This document shows positions 15,667 to 24,467 of a stretch of DNA of 64,000 bases, one piece after another. Origin of the DNA: Clostridiales bacterium (lineage in GTDB: Bacteria > Bacillota > Clostridia > Peptostreptococcales > Anaerovoracaceae); assembly GCA_015243575.1 (NCBI GenBank), contig CP042469.1, positions 868,001 through 932,000 on the forward strand, read 5' to 3'. Every line of letters starts with the position of its first letter. Within the stretch, counting starts at the first letter, position 1. A program made the translations under genes and the position numbers. Under the pieces are notes generated by a model. That model was not told the DNA's origin and searched no databases. It worked only from the letters and a program-made list of their open reading frames with translations.

Positions 15667-16604
15667 TGGAACAAGAAAGCAGCTTATTTCAATTTATTAT
15701 AGAAGAGGATTTTAAAGGGACCAGGCTTGATTTGGTCCTTTCGCTTCTTATTGAGGAAACATCAAGAAGTCACCTGCAAAAACTCATTGAGCAGGGAAAA
15801 GTCACCGTCAACGGGGCGGTGAATAATTTGAAAAAATACAAGGTAAATACCGGTGATCTGGTTACCGTGTCAGTGCCGGAACCGGTTCTTCTGGATGTAG
15901 CGGCCGAAGATATTCCCATCAATATTGTTTATGAAGACGAGGATGTTCTTGTGATCAACAAGCCAAAGGGTATAGTCGTTCATCCTGCAGCGGGGAATTA
16001 CAATGGAACGCTGGTGAATGCAATTTTGTATCACTGCAAAAGTCTGTCTTCAATCAACGGAGTCATTCGTCCGGGGATTGTTCATCGCATCGATAAAGAT
16101 ACGAGCGGACTTCTCATGGTCGCAAAGAATGACGTCGCTCATAGAAGCTTAGCTGAGCAATTGGCAGCACACTCCATTACAAGGGCATATCGAGCAGTGG
16201 TATACCATAATTTTCAGGAGGATGAGGGGACTGTGGATGCACCTATCGGAAGAGATCCAAACAATCGGCTGCGAATGGCGGTGAACCGCATGAACGGCAA
16301 GGAAGCGGTTACTCATTTCAAGGTACTGGAGCGATTTGGATCCTTCACCCATCTGGAAGCGAGACTGGAGACAGGAAGAACCCATCAGATCAGAGTGCAT
16401 ATGGCATATATCAATCATCCACTGCTGGGGGATGCAGTTTACGGGCCCAAAAAGCATGTTATGGGTGTTGAATCCCAAATGCTCCATGCAAAACTACTGG
16501 GATTTCGTCATCCCAGAACCGGAGTGTATATGGAGTTTGATAGTCAGCTGCCTGATGAATTCAAACGTATTTTAAGCAAGCTAGGAGGGACATCCTATGA
16601 GTAA
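15666..16604 (+). CDS. rluD: RluD-type 23S rRNA pseudouridine synthase
   Basis: A 312-residue RluA/RluD-family synthase. An S4 RNA-binding domain occupies the first 80 residues (TRLDLVLSLL...QKLIEQGKVTVNG), and the catalytic core holds HRIDKDTSGLLMVAK with the nucleophilic Asp, plus TGRTHQIRVHMAY. It would modify uridines of 23S rRNA helix 69. lspA-rluD is a common Firmicutes pair. Confidence 0.95.
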   Translation: MEQESSLFQFIIEEDFKGTRLDLVLSLLIEETSRSHLQKLIEQGKVTVNGAVNNLKKYKVNTGDLVTVSVPEPVLLDVAAEDIPINIVYEDEDVLVINKPKGIVVHPAAGNYNGTLVNAILYHCKSLSSINGVIRPGIVHRIDKDTSGLLMVAKNDVAHRSLAEQLAAHSITRAYRAVVYHNFQEDEGTVDAPIGRDPNNRLRMAVNRMNGKEAVTHFKVLERFGSFTHLEARLETGRTHQIRVHMAYINHPLLGDAVYGPKKHVMGVESQMLHAKLLGFRHPRTGVYMEFDSQLPDEFKRILSKLGGTSYE

Positions 16605-17232
16605 AGTTACCTTCAAACCCGGAACTATGGTAAATCCTGTTCCTGTTGTCATGGTAACCTGCGGAGATATGGAAGCAGAATCTAATATTATAACCATCGC
16701 TTGGACCGGAATCGTAAATTCGGAGCCGCCAATGACCTATATCTCTGTAAGAAAATCGAGACATTCCCATGCAATGATTGAAGGCTCAGGAGAATTCGTT
16801 ATCAATCTGACCACCGAGAAACTGGCTTTTCAGACCGACTACTGCGGCGTGAAATCCGGACGCGATGTCAATAAATTTCAAGAGCAGAAGCTTACCCCTG
16901 TTCCGGGACAGCATGTAAAATGCCCAATGATAGAGGAAGCGCCTGTCAATCTGGAATGCAGGGTGAGAGAAGTGCATCAATATCCGTCCCACGATATGTT
17001 TGTCGCGGATATTTTAGCAGTTCATGCGGACGAGAGCTTGTTCCATGAGAACGGAAAACTAGAGCTGGAGCGTGCTGGCTTGCTCTGCTACAGCCATGGT
17101 GAATATTTCGGACTTCAAAAGCATCCTCTTGGAAAATTTGGCTATTCCATTATGAAACCAAAGACGAAAAAAAGGATCGCGGCAGAAGAGCGAATAAACA
17201 AGCAAAAAAAATGGTCAAATAAAAAAGGCTGA
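16597..17232 (+). CDS. Flavin reductase-like FMN-binding protein
   Basis: A 211-residue protein of the flavin reductase/FlaRed fold: FKPGTMVNPVPVVMVTCGD at the N-terminus, NIITIAWTGIVNSEPPM and the SGEFVINL strand are family-typical. It binds FMN and may be an NAD(P)H:flavin reductase or a flavoredoxin. Its start overlaps the end of rluD by 8 bases. A terminator follows, so it closes the operon. The C-terminal KKRIAAEERINKQKKWSNKK tail is unusually basic. Confidence 0.85.
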   Translation: MSKVTFKPGTMVNPVPVVMVTCGDMEAESNIITIAWTGIVNSEPPMTYISVRKSRHSHAMIEGSGEFVINLTTEKLAFQTDYCGVKSGRDVNKFQEQKLTPVPGQHVKCPMIEEAPVNLECRVREVHQYPSHDMFVADILAVHADESLFHENGKLELERAGLLCYSHGEYFGLQKHPLGKFGYSIMKPKTKKRIAAEERINKQKKWSNKKG

Positions 17233-17253
17233 TACCGTCGAGATCAGCCTTTT
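17223..17253 (+). terminator. Intrinsic terminator of the division operon
   Basis: AAAAGGCTGAT pairs with ATCAGCCTTTT across a 9-base loop. It overlaps the end of the flavin reductase gene and can work in either direction. Confidence 0.85.
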
Positions 17254-17320
17254 AGCGGCAGGTTCCCCTTCTGAGAAAAACGAGTAAACGATTTGGATTT
17301 GAGAGAGAGGGAATATCGTA

Positions 17321-17470
17321 TTAAAGAGTTCTAACGTATTGTAGACAACTGGTGCAGACATATCCGTTTTTGAAACCGGTGATATCTTCCAGCCCGCCGC
17401 ATAATCCGCAGCGTAATTCTCCTATCCTGGTAAATTGATATCTTTTTGTTTTGCTGTTTTTAATCTTCAT
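17321..17470 (-). CDS. Small zinc-ribbon protein (49 residues)
   Basis: Minus-strand frame opening MKIKNSKTKRYQFTRIGEL, with CGLC and CTSC pairs 14 residues apart and the ending LQYVRTL. The spacing is right for a zinc ribbon, and the N-terminus is strongly basic as in small rRNA- or nucleic-acid-binding proteins. A GGAAGAAAGTAGG stretch precedes the ATG. I do not recognise the family. Its opposite orientation between two plus-strand operons and its even base composition make chance unlikely but possible. Confidence 0.6.
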   Translation of the reverse strand: MKIKNSKTKRYQFTRIGELRCGLCGGLEDITGFKNGYVCTSCLQYVRTL

Positions 17471-17599
17471 ACTAACCTACTTTCTTCCTGATTTAAAAGG
17501 AGAATTCGTCTCAGCTTTGAGAGGGAACCTGCCGCGTTCTTATAGGAGCAATTTCATTTTATGGCGGGGCCAAAAAGAAAGCAATAGCATACTAATTTA

Positions 17600-17649
17600 A
17601 TGTAATAAGTAGTGCACGAAATGTAATAATTTATCATATTATGTAATAT
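17600..17649. repeat. Three ATGTAATA direct repeats before the hydrolase
   Basis: ATGTAATA occurs at 17600, 17621 and 17641, at 21- and 20-base intervals, i.e. about two helical turns. They end about 30 bases before the hydrolase start and overlap the likely promoter, so they may be activator or repressor sites. Confidence 0.45.
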
Positions 17650-17676
17650 ATTGTCCAAAATTGGGAGGTTGTTTCA

Positions 17677-18540
17677 ATGTACAGTACATTTCTATTGCAT
17701 AACGGTAAAATTCAGCTTATGGGGTATGCTTGGAACGTGGATCAACCCAAAGCGATTGCCTGCCTGATTCATGGAATCGGCGAACATGCCGGAAGGTATG
17801 ACCGAATTGGAGAAGCCCTTCAGGAATCCGAAATCGGTCTCATTGCTGTGGATCTGAGGGGACACGGGCTGTCGGCAGGTAAGAGGGGACATACAGCGCC
17901 AAGAGCGGAAATTCTTCGCGATATTGACTTATTGATCGAATATACGAGAAAGATCCATCCAGATGTACCCATTGTTCTTTATGGCCATAGCATGGGAGGA
18001 AACCTTGCATTGGATTACCGGAACAGGGGGAAATACCGTTCTTTGCTAGAGGGCTATGTGATTACTTCCCCCTGGCTGATTTTGATGCGAAAGATCCCAT
18101 TTTACCTCTATCAGTTTTCTAAGCTCATGGCGGTGTTCAAGCCGGATTTTACGATGAATTCTAAAATAAAATCCGAAGAGTTGGGTAATTCCGGTATTAT
18201 CGCAAAGCAGGAGAATAAGCATCTCATTCACGGTAAGATTACGGTCAGAACTGCCCTAGATGGATTTGACACAGCAGACAGACTGCTTCGGGAACGGGTT
18301 GGGGGAGATGATGGTGCTGCTTTGAAACCATTTCTTCTAATGCAGGGCGATGCAGATCAAATCTGCGATCCTGAGGGAAGCAGGCGACTGGCACGATTGG
18401 AGGCAGAGCGCTGCACCTATATTGAATGGCCGGATTTATACCATGAAATACATAGCGGAGGCGCTGAATCAGACGGTGCTGAAGTAATAGAAACCATTGC
18501 TCAATGGATTATAAAAATTTCGATTCATACCATGGAATAG
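17677..18540 (+). CDS. Alpha/beta hydrolase, lysophospholipase/monoacylglycerol-lipase type
   Basis: A 287-residue serine hydrolase. HGIGEHAGRYDRIG near residue 32 is the oxyanion-hole segment of the PldB/monoglyceride-lipase group. GHSMGG near residue 107 carries the nucleophile. Asp in MQGDADQICDPEGS and His in YHEIHSG complete the triad. No signal peptide is seen, so it is cytoplasmic. It probably cleaves lysolipids or monoacylglycerols. It is monocistronic: GGGAGG before the ATG and a terminator overlapping the stop codon. Confidence 0.88.
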   Translation: MYSTFLLHNGKIQLMGYAWNVDQPKAIACLIHGIGEHAGRYDRIGEALQESEIGLIAVDLRGHGLSAGKRGHTAPRAEILRDIDLLIEYTRKIHPDVPIVLYGHSMGGNLALDYRNRGKYRSLLEGYVITSPWLILMRKIPFYLYQFSKLMAVFKPDFTMNSKIKSEELGNSGIIAKQENKHLIHGKITVRTALDGFDTADRLLRERVGGDDGAALKPFLLMQGDADQICDPEGSRRLARLEAERCTYIEWPDLYHEIHSGGAESDGAEVIETIAQWIIKISIHTME

Positions 18541-18557
18541 TTTCCATGGTATTTTTT
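18527..18557 (+). terminator. Intrinsic terminator of the hydrolase gene
   Basis: A perfect 11-bp stem ATACCATGGAA/TTCCATGGTAT with a 4-base loop containing the stop codon, followed by five Ts. Confidence 0.9.
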
Positions 18558-18736
18558 GTGATTTTATTGTATGACTTGAAATTATAAATCGATCAGTGAA
18601 TAATATATATAGAAACGGGAATATAAAATTTATTCAAATCCGTGAAACCCATCTTGAACACTTTCTAAAAACAGGAGTGTTCCGCAGACCCCTTTCAGAC
18701 GCCCTGATTATTAATTCATCATGAAAGGAGATTTAT

Positions 18737-19351
18737 ATGTTTATGAACAAAGAGAACAGCCCGATCTGTAAAATCAAGTCCGATCAAAAACAAATAAAGA
18801 TTCCTGTAGATGGTCAATTGAGTAAAAAAGGAACAATTGTCAAGAAAACAAGTACTGCCGGTGAAATCGACTATTCGATTGCAAACCTTGTAGATGGTAT
18901 TAACAAAGCTGGGTTTAAGTCTGTTTATTCCTGTTCTGGGCTAAAAAAAGATCACCCTAACTGTGAAATAAAGCCAGGGGGTGGATATATTAGTTTTTTG
19001 ATTCAGGATAATGATCTGGATGCCATCACATGGATTAAAAACGCTGCTCATCGTTTTAGCTTATCAGTGGAACACACATATATCAATAACAAGCCTGCTT
19101 TGGTCGTCAGAATCGATAAAGATAAGGAAGGGAATTCCTTGACGGATCGAATCAGGATCGCCAATGAGTCAGGGGATCATGCCAGTGGAGACTTCAAAAA
19201 CCGCCCTTATGGTGCCTTCACAAAGGATCTTGAGGATATTATCCAGCGCTGTGGAGGTTTGATTTACGATACCGACGAAAAAATTGAAGCAGCCTGGAGG
19301 AAGTTCTGCTCAATGCTGCTGCCGGGTATCAGTATTAAAAATGCAGGCTGA
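18737..19351 (+). CDS. Unrecognised 204-residue protein with YSCSG motif
   Basis: I do not recognise this soluble protein. A lysine-rich N-terminus (1-45) is followed by EIDYSIANLVDGINKAGFKS, the motif VYSCSG (about 81-86), and a globular body with GGGYISFLIQDNDL; the end has a conserved-looking YGAFTKDLEDIIQRCGG. The helix then YSCSG pattern is seen in small proteins that compare a paired structural element, and loosely recalls the SSCSG of TYW3-type enzymes, but that is weak. AAAGGAG precedes the ATG. It is monocistronic. A hairpin GAACACT/AGTGTTC lies in its leader near 18655. Confidence 0.75.
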   Translation: MFMNKENSPICKIKSDQKQIKIPVDGQLSKKGTIVKKTSTAGEIDYSIANLVDGINKAGFKSVYSCSGLKKDHPNCEIKPGGGYISFLIQDNDLDAITWIKNAAHRFSLSVEHTYINNKPALVVRIDKDKEGNSLTDRIRIANESGDHASGDFKNRPYGAFTKDLEDIIQRCGGLIYDTDEKIEAAWRKFCSMLLPGISIKNAG

Positions 19352-19423
19352 ACCTAGAACGATTTCTTTCTATTTCATATGAAATCTATTTTTTAATGGA
19401 ACGAAGTTCTAATTGGAAACAGT

Positions 19424-19455
19424 AAAAAAAGAGGCTGCCGGAACTACGGCAGCCT
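19424..19455 (-). terminator. Intrinsic terminator of rqcH
   Basis: AGGCTGCCG and CGGCAGCCT form a 9-bp stem whose loop contains the rqcH stop codon; on the minus strand a run of seven Ts follows within two bases. Confidence 0.9.
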
Positions 19456-21138
19456 TGGATTTACATAAACTGTTCTGTTATCTGTGAAGATCACCATCCC
19501 TGGTTTTGCTCCGTTTGGCTTTTTTACATGGCGGACCTGCGTATAATCTACCGGAACATTTTCGGAATCTCTCCCTTTACTATGGTATGCTGCAATAGCT
19601 GCAGCTTCGAAAATTGCTGTTTCCGTCAAACCCTTTCCTTCAGAGAACAGGATTACATGAGAACCGGGGATGTCCTTTGTGTGGAACCAGACATCTTTGG
19701 GCGAAGCTGTCTTAAAGGTAAGGCTGTCATTCTCCTTGTTGTTTCTTCCGACGAGAATGCGAAAACCGTCGCTGGTGGAATACTGGTGAGGAGCAGGCTT
19801 ACTCTTTCCCGGTTTGAAGTTATTTTTCCTTCTTTTTAGATAACCGCCTTCCACCAGTTCCTGACGAAGCTCTTCGATTTCTTCCACTGTAGAAGCCTTT
19901 TCGATATAAGATGATACGGATTCAAGATAAGCAATGTCTCCGTTGGTCTCTTCCAGCTGTATCTTTTTTTCCGTAATTGCCGTCTTTGCCTTAGCGTACT
20001 TTTTATAATATCTCTGTGCATTCTGGATTGGAGAAAATCTGGGATCCAGATCAATAGAGACGGTGGTGTTGTCATAATAGTTCGGTACCTCAGCTTTAGA
20101 AGCGCCTTGTTTGACGAGGTGAAGGCTGGCAGTCAGAAGTTCTCCATACAGCCGAAGCCCGTCGGAGTTTTCTGCTTTCAGCAGATCCTCGGATAGTCTT
20201 TGCTTTTTTAGATAGAGCTTATCAAGGCTGCTGCTCACCGCACGATCCAGGTCGGAAGCTTTTTGCCTGATTCTATTCGAAGAACTTTTGTTTGTGTAGA
20301 AATACGAAATTGCCTCACTGATGTTTTGAAAGGCGATTTCCTGATAATAATCAGAGATAGACAGAAGAGAAAATAGATGGAAATCAAAAGGCGTTCCGCT
20401 TTCTGTTAGATACACCTTCGGCTCAGGCTTGCCGCTGCCAATCTGTGCTGTCATATGAGATAAAATTTGGAATATGGACGCTCCTGTCATTCCTGCTTCA
20501 AAGATGATTTCATCTGCAATCAGGGGACTAACGCCTTGAATTCCCGACATCAGCGCCTTTGCTTCATTCCCTGCCGCATGTTCCAAGATAGTATCAATCT
20601 GCGCTTCGGTAATCCCATAATAAGGGATCTTTCCCTGTGCAGGGGGATAGATGTACTGCTGTCCCGGTAAAAGCTGACGGTATCGGTTCACATCGATAGA
20701 GACTCTTTTGATGCTGTCAATGATCTTGTTCGAAGCGATATCTATGAGAATAATATTGCTGTGCTTGCCCATGATTTCAACAATCAGTTTTTTGTTCACG
20801 GAAAAGCCGAGCTCATTGATGGTATCGATGAAGAACTCCACGATTCGTTCTGAATCCCTTTGATGAACAGCTGTAATCCTGCCGCCCTGAATATGCTTTC
20901 GCAGCAGCATGCAAAAACCCATAGGGTTCAACGGATTTGCAGAAGTTTCGGATATCAGATGAAGCCTTGCGTGGCTGCTGTTCGACGAGATATATAATTT
21001 TTGATTTTCCTTACCGGAATGGATGTTTAATATGATTTCATCCGCTTCGGGCTGATAGATCTTCTCGATCTTTCCTCCTGTCAGACAGCCTTGAAGCTGG
21101 CTGACCACAGCACCGGTGACCATGCCGTCAAAACTCAT
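19444..21138 (-). CDS. rqcH: RqcH/NFACT ribosome quality-control protein
   Basis: A 564-residue NFACT protein (older name fibronectin-binding protein FbpA). NFACT-N starts MSFDGMVTGAVVSQLQGCLTG and includes MLLRKHIQGGRI. The central coiled coil lies near 290-410, and the NFACT-R domain has GFRILVGRNNKENDSLTFK and DVWFHTKDIPGSHVIL. RqcH binds obstructed 50S subunits and adds C-terminal alanine tails that mark nascent chains for degradation. The canonical Asp-Arg motif region reads DSERIVEF here. It is transcribed alone on the minus strand. Confidence 0.93.
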   Translation of the reverse strand: MSFDGMVTGAVVSQLQGCLTGGKIEKIYQPEADEIILNIHSGKENQKLYISSNSSHARLHLISETSANPLNPMGFCMLLRKHIQGGRITAVHQRDSERIVEFFIDTINELGFSVNKKLIVEIMGKHSNIILIDIASNKIIDSIKRVSIDVNRYRQLLPGQQYIYPPAQGKIPYYGITEAQIDTILEHAAGNEAKALMSGIQGVSPLIADEIIFEAGMTGASIFQILSHMTAQIGSGKPEPKVYLTESGTPFDFHLFSLLSISDYYQEIAFQNISEAISYFYTNKSSSNRIRQKASDLDRAVSSSLDKLYLKKQRLSEDLLKAENSDGLRLYGELLTASLHLVKQGASKAEVPNYYDNTTVSIDLDPRFSPIQNAQRYYKKYAKAKTAITEKKIQLEETNGDIAYLESVSSYIEKASTVEEIEELRQELVEGGYLKRRKNNFKPGKSKPAPHQYSTSDGFRILVGRNNKENDSLTFKTASPKDVWFHTKDIPGSHVILFSEGKGLTETAIFEAAAIAAYHSKGRDSENVPVDYTQVRHVKKPNGAKPGMVIFTDNRTVYVNPRLP

Positions 21139-21210
21139 TGTATCGTCTCCTTTAATGTTGTATAATAACTGGGGAAACGCGGATTAACCGTGCTTCCTTA
21201 GGGTTTACCG

Positions 21211-21257
21211 AATAAAGAAAAAAAAGTGATCCAATCACCATTTCCTCTTTCTTTATT
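21211..21257. other. Nested hairpin between divergent rqcH and yicC
   Basis: AATAAAGAAA (21211-21220) pairs with TTTCTTTATT (21248-21257), with an inner GTGAT/ATCAC stem (21226-21230 and 21234-21238). It lies between two divergently transcribed starts, where a terminator is not expected; it might be a leader structure for either gene. Confidence 0.45.
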
Positions 21258-21309
21258 TAATATATCATAAAAACACCAATTTTAACAAGCAAAGCAAGGA
21301 GAAACTTGT

Positions 21310-22194
21310 ATGATCAAGAGCATGACCGGCTTCGGCAGAAGCGAATATACGGACGGAAAACGGAACATAATTGTAGAAATCAAGTCAGTGAATCATCGGT
21401 ACAGTGATATCAGCTTTAAGATGCCGAGACGTTATTCCTTTGCAGAGGACAAGCTGAAAAGTGCTGTAAAAGACATTGCAAGACGAGGAAAAATAGATGT
21501 ATCCATCATGGTGGAGAATATCACCGAGGATGATACCAACGTCAGATTAAATACAATGGTTGCCAAGCAGTATTATGACAACTTGAGAGAATTGCAAAAG
21601 AGCTTTGACTTATGCGGTGACATTACGCTGCAGTTTCTGTCAACACTCCCGGATGTTATGAAGGCAATTCCGGACGTTGAAGATGAAGAAGCGATTTTCA
21701 AAAGCTTGGAAATTCCGGTATTGGAAGCTGCAAAGAAGCTGGATGCTATGAGAACTCTTGAAGGGGCAAAGCTTGCAGAAGATATTATTAAGAGGGGAGA
21801 TTACATCCGAAGCTATGTTAAAGAAATTGAAACCAGATCGCCTGAAGTAACAAGATGCTATTCGGATAAGCTGAAGGAAAGAATTAAAGAACTGTTAGGA
21901 AATAATGTTACAGTTCCTGAAGATCGTATCCTTGTAGAAGCGGCAATATTTGCTGATAAATGCAGCATTACGGAAGAGCTTGTAAGACTTGACAGCCATA
22001 TCCTGCAGCTCAACAGCATTATTTCAAAGAGCAATCAGCCCGACGGCAAAAAATTGGATTTTCTGGTGCAGGAGATGAACCGCGAAGCCAATACCATTGG
22101 TTCCAAGGCGAATGATATCGAAATTACAAGTAAGGTGCTGGAGATCAAGAGTGAGATCGAAAAGATCAGAGAGCAAGTTCAGAATATAGAGTAA
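21310..22194 (+). CDS. yicC: YicC-family endoribonuclease
   Basis: A 294-residue YicC/YloC protein: MIKSMTGFGRSEY at the start, EIKSVNHRYSDISFKMPR, and the conserved C-terminal KLDFLVQEMNREANTIGSKA with EIKSEIEKIREQVQNIE. The family is a recently recognised endoribonuclease with a role in RNA decay and stationary-phase survival. AAGGAG precedes the ATG. gmk and rpoZ follow as in other Firmicutes, but the small remA/DUF370 gene usually in between is absent. Confidence 0.95.
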   Translation: MIKSMTGFGRSEYTDGKRNIIVEIKSVNHRYSDISFKMPRRYSFAEDKLKSAVKDIARRGKIDVSIMVENITEDDTNVRLNTMVAKQYYDNLRELQKSFDLCGDITLQFLSTLPDVMKAIPDVEDEEAIFKSLEIPVLEAAKKLDAMRTLEGAKLAEDIIKRGDYIRSYVKEIETRSPEVTRCYSDKLKERIKELLGNNVTVPEDRILVEAAIFADKCSITEELVRLDSHILQLNSIISKSNQPDGKKLDFLVQEMNREANTIGSKANDIEITSKVLEIKSEIEKIREQVQNIE

Positions 22195-22438
22195 ACAGGT
22201 GCCAATAAAATCAATTCATCACTTCAGCGTATTTGGCTGCGATTTTATTGATGAAACAGAAATTTTGTATTGTAATAATCGACATTTTATTGTATCATAA
22301 TCTTTACACTTAGCAGTTTTATCGCTTTATTGTTTATGATTCAATAGTTCCTTCCTTGCAGAAATACTGCATTTTGACGGTGGGAGCTATTCTATTCTAT
22401 AAAATTGCAGGATAGATAAAAGTTTGTGAGGAATGATT

Positions 22439-23047
22439 ATGAGAAAAGGCTTACTGTTCGTCGTTTCTGGTCCGTCGGGAGCGGGGAAGGGTACGATATG
22501 TAAAAAACTAATAGACAAAATGGATATTGAACTCTCTGTATCCATGACCACTAGAAAACCAAGACCTGGTGAGGTCGATACCAAGAACTATTACTTCGTT
22601 TCAGAGGAAGCGTTCGTTGAAACGATTCAAGTAGAAGGATTTCTGGAATACGCTAAAGTTTACGGCAATTACTACGGTACTCCAAAGGAGATCGTGCTAA
22701 AGAAGCTGGAAGAAGGCAAGGATGTGGTCCTTGAAATAGATATTCAGGGAGCGCTGAAAATTAGGGAATCCTATCCGAAAGGCGTGTTTATCTTTATCCT
22801 GCCGCCATCGATGTCGGAATTGCGCAAACGAATCACCGGCCGAGGGTCCGAATCTGAGGATGATATTAATCTTCGTCTCGGAGAAACTTTGAAAGAAGTA
22901 TCCTATATTGATAAGTATGACTATTGTGTTGTAAACGGTGACATCAACGAAGCGGTAAATCGAGTAGCAGCAATCGTCAAAGCAGAGCATTCCAGAGTCT
23001 CGGAAGATATTTATGATTTAATAGAAAAATATAAGGAGGAGATTTAA
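22439..23047 (+). CDS. gmk: Guanylate kinase
   Basis: Gmk phosphorylates GMP to GDP with ATP. The approximately 202-residue protein starts MRKGLLFVVSGPSGAGKGT (P-loop), with SMTTRKPRPGEVD and YYFVSEEAF of the GMP-binding region and DIQGALKI. The ATG at 22439 has GAGG seven bases upstream; an ATG six bases earlier is in frame but too close. About 245 bases of AT-rich leader without a called gene separate it from yicC. rpoZ follows directly. Confidence 0.96.
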   Translation: MRKGLLFVVSGPSGAGKGTICKKLIDKMDIELSVSMTTRKPRPGEVDTKNYYFVSEEAFVETIQVEGFLEYAKVYGNYYGTPKEIVLKKLEEGKDVVLEIDIQGALKIRESYPKGVFIFILPPSMSELRKRITGRGSESEDDINLRLGETLKEVSYIDKYDYCVVNGDINEAVNRVAAIVKAEHSRVSEDIYDLIEKYKEEI

Positions 23048-23251
23048 ATGTTATATCCATCCATCAACCTGATTAGGGAGAAGGCTGACAGCAGATATAC
23101 CTTGGTAATCCTGGCGGCGAAAAGAGCCAGAGACATCATCGACGGAAAACCGAAGCTTACAGAGGTTGATATCGAAAAGCCGGTTTCCATTGCAGCGAAC
23201 GAAATCTCAGAAGACTTAATTACCTATCGAAGGGAAAGCAACGCGCAATAG
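23048..23251 (+). CDS. rpoZ: RNA polymerase omega subunit
   Basis: A 67-residue omega subunit: MLYPSINLIREKADSRYTLV, then AAKRARDI and the KLTEVDIEKPVSIAANEI segment. It stabilises the beta-prime subunit. AAGGAGG sits within the gmk 3' end, and the gene starts at the base after the gmk stop. A terminator follows. Confidence 0.95.
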   Translation: MLYPSINLIREKADSRYTLVILAAKRARDIIDGKPKLTEVDIEKPVSIAANEISEDLITYRRESNAQ

Positions 23252-23279
23252 TAAGTTTGCAGGGCTTTATGAATAGAGG

Positions 23280-23306
23280 AAGAGCAGGATAACTGCTCTT
23301 TTTTTT
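23280..23306 (+). terminator. Intrinsic terminator after rpoZ
   Basis: AAGAGCAG/CTGCTCTT, an 8-bp stem with a 5-base loop, runs directly into six Ts. Confidence 0.92.
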
Positions 23307-23365
23307 CTATTAGGAAACGATAGGGTTCTCCAGCGGAAGTGGCAAAGTCACTTTTTTTATTTTAG

Positions 23366-23397
23366 TACTTTACAAATTTAGCACGGTAAAGTATAAT
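23366..23397 (+). promoter_or_regulatory. Promoter and operator-like dyad of the ABC transporter
   Basis: TTTACA (23369-23374), 17 bases, TATAAT (23392-23397). A perfect 8-bp inverted repeat TACTTTAC (23366-23373)/GTAAAGTA (23386-23393) with a 12-base spacer spans from the -35 to the -10 box, a good repressor site. A short hairpin with T-run lies just upstream (about 23328-23357). Confidence 0.7.
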
Positions 23398-23438
23398 AGC
23401 AACATAAGCTGTTCGATACGAACGAGGAGGAGAGAAAA

Positions 23439-24302
23439 ATGTTTAAAAAAGTTAGTATATTACTTGTACTGGTACTTATCATGAGCATCTTTGCAGTTGG
23501 CTGCGGAGGCGGAGCCTCTACGGAAGAACCTGCTGCCGGTGCGGATACAGATACATCGTTAACAGACCTTCAGGCAAAAGGCGAATTTGTAGTCGGAATC
23601 GATGATCAGTTTCCGCCCATGGGTTTTGTCGGTGAAGACGGTGAAATCACTGGATTTGATGTTGAACTTGCAAAATTAGTTGCTGAAAAACTTGGTGTAA
23701 AAGCAACACCACAGCCGATCGACTGGTCTGCAAAGGAAATGGAACTGAACAGCGGCAAGATTGATGTAATTTGGAATGGTTATACAATCACTGCTGATAG
23801 AATTAAGCAGGTCGAATTTACAAAGCCCTATCTGAACAACGAACAGGTTCTTGTTGTTGCACAGGACTCCCCTTATCAGAAAAAGTCTGATCTTGAAGGT
23901 AAGGTTGTAGGTGCTCAGGTTGAAAGTGCTGGCCTGGATGCACTGAATGCTGATGCTGAATTGTCAGCTTCTGTTGCTGAAATTCCTGAATATGATGATT
24001 ATATGTCAGCGCTTCTGGATCTTGGATCTTCCAGACTGGATGCACTCGCTATTGATAAAATATTGATTGGTTATACCATGTCACAAGATCCTGGGAAATA
24101 TAGAATACTTGACGAAAGTCTTGCAGACGAGTATTATGGAATAGGTTGTGCAAAGGGAGCGGTTGCTCTTAGAGAAGCAATCGATAAAGCTCTAGACGAA
24201 TTATATGAAGACGGAAGCATAGAAGAGTTATCAACAAAATGGTTTGGCGAGAACATTGTTATCCGCGACGTTGATCAGCTTAGCGCTGACGACTTTAAAT
24301 AA
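23439..24302 (+). CDS. Polar amino-acid ABC transporter, substrate-binding lipoprotein
   Basis: A 287-residue family-3 solute-binding protein. The signal peptide ends in a lipobox (FAVGC, Cys about residue 22), followed by a Gly/Ala/Glu linker. The ligand-binding body starts EFVVGIDDQFPPMGFVGEDG, with ITGFDVELAKLVAEKLGVK and IDVIWNGYTITADR, the cystine/glutamine-type pattern. It is anchored outside the membrane and delivers amino acids to the permease encoded 165 bases on. GAGGAGG precedes the ATG. Confidence 0.93.
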   Translation: MFKKVSILLVLVLIMSIFAVGCGGGASTEEPAAGADTDTSLTDLQAKGEFVVGIDDQFPPMGFVGEDGEITGFDVELAKLVAEKLGVKATPQPIDWSAKEMELNSGKIDVIWNGYTITADRIKQVEFTKPYLNNEQVLVVAQDSPYQKKSDLEGKVVGAQVESAGLDALNADAELSASVAEIPEYDDYMSALLDLGSSRLDALAIDKILIGYTMSQDPGKYRILDESLADEYYGIGCAKGAVALREAIDKALDELYEDGSIEELSTKWFGENIVIRDVDQLSADDFK

Positions 24303-24467
24303 GCGTGCTCCTTAGATTAAATAAAGGAATAGAGCTTCTGCTTCGGCAGGGGCTTTGTTCTTTCTTGGAGAAACGCTGATTCCCTTTGGGCGCACTTTGG
24401 AACTTTAAAACTGAAATAATAAATCGTTATTATAGCTGAATGTAAGATTGGAAAGGTGGTTCAATCA

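Noticed and set aside
16149-16487. Minus-strand frames within rluD and similar frames in pyrH, nrnA, aroB and pnp
   Set aside because: All lie opposite genes with strong family signatures and have no independent support.
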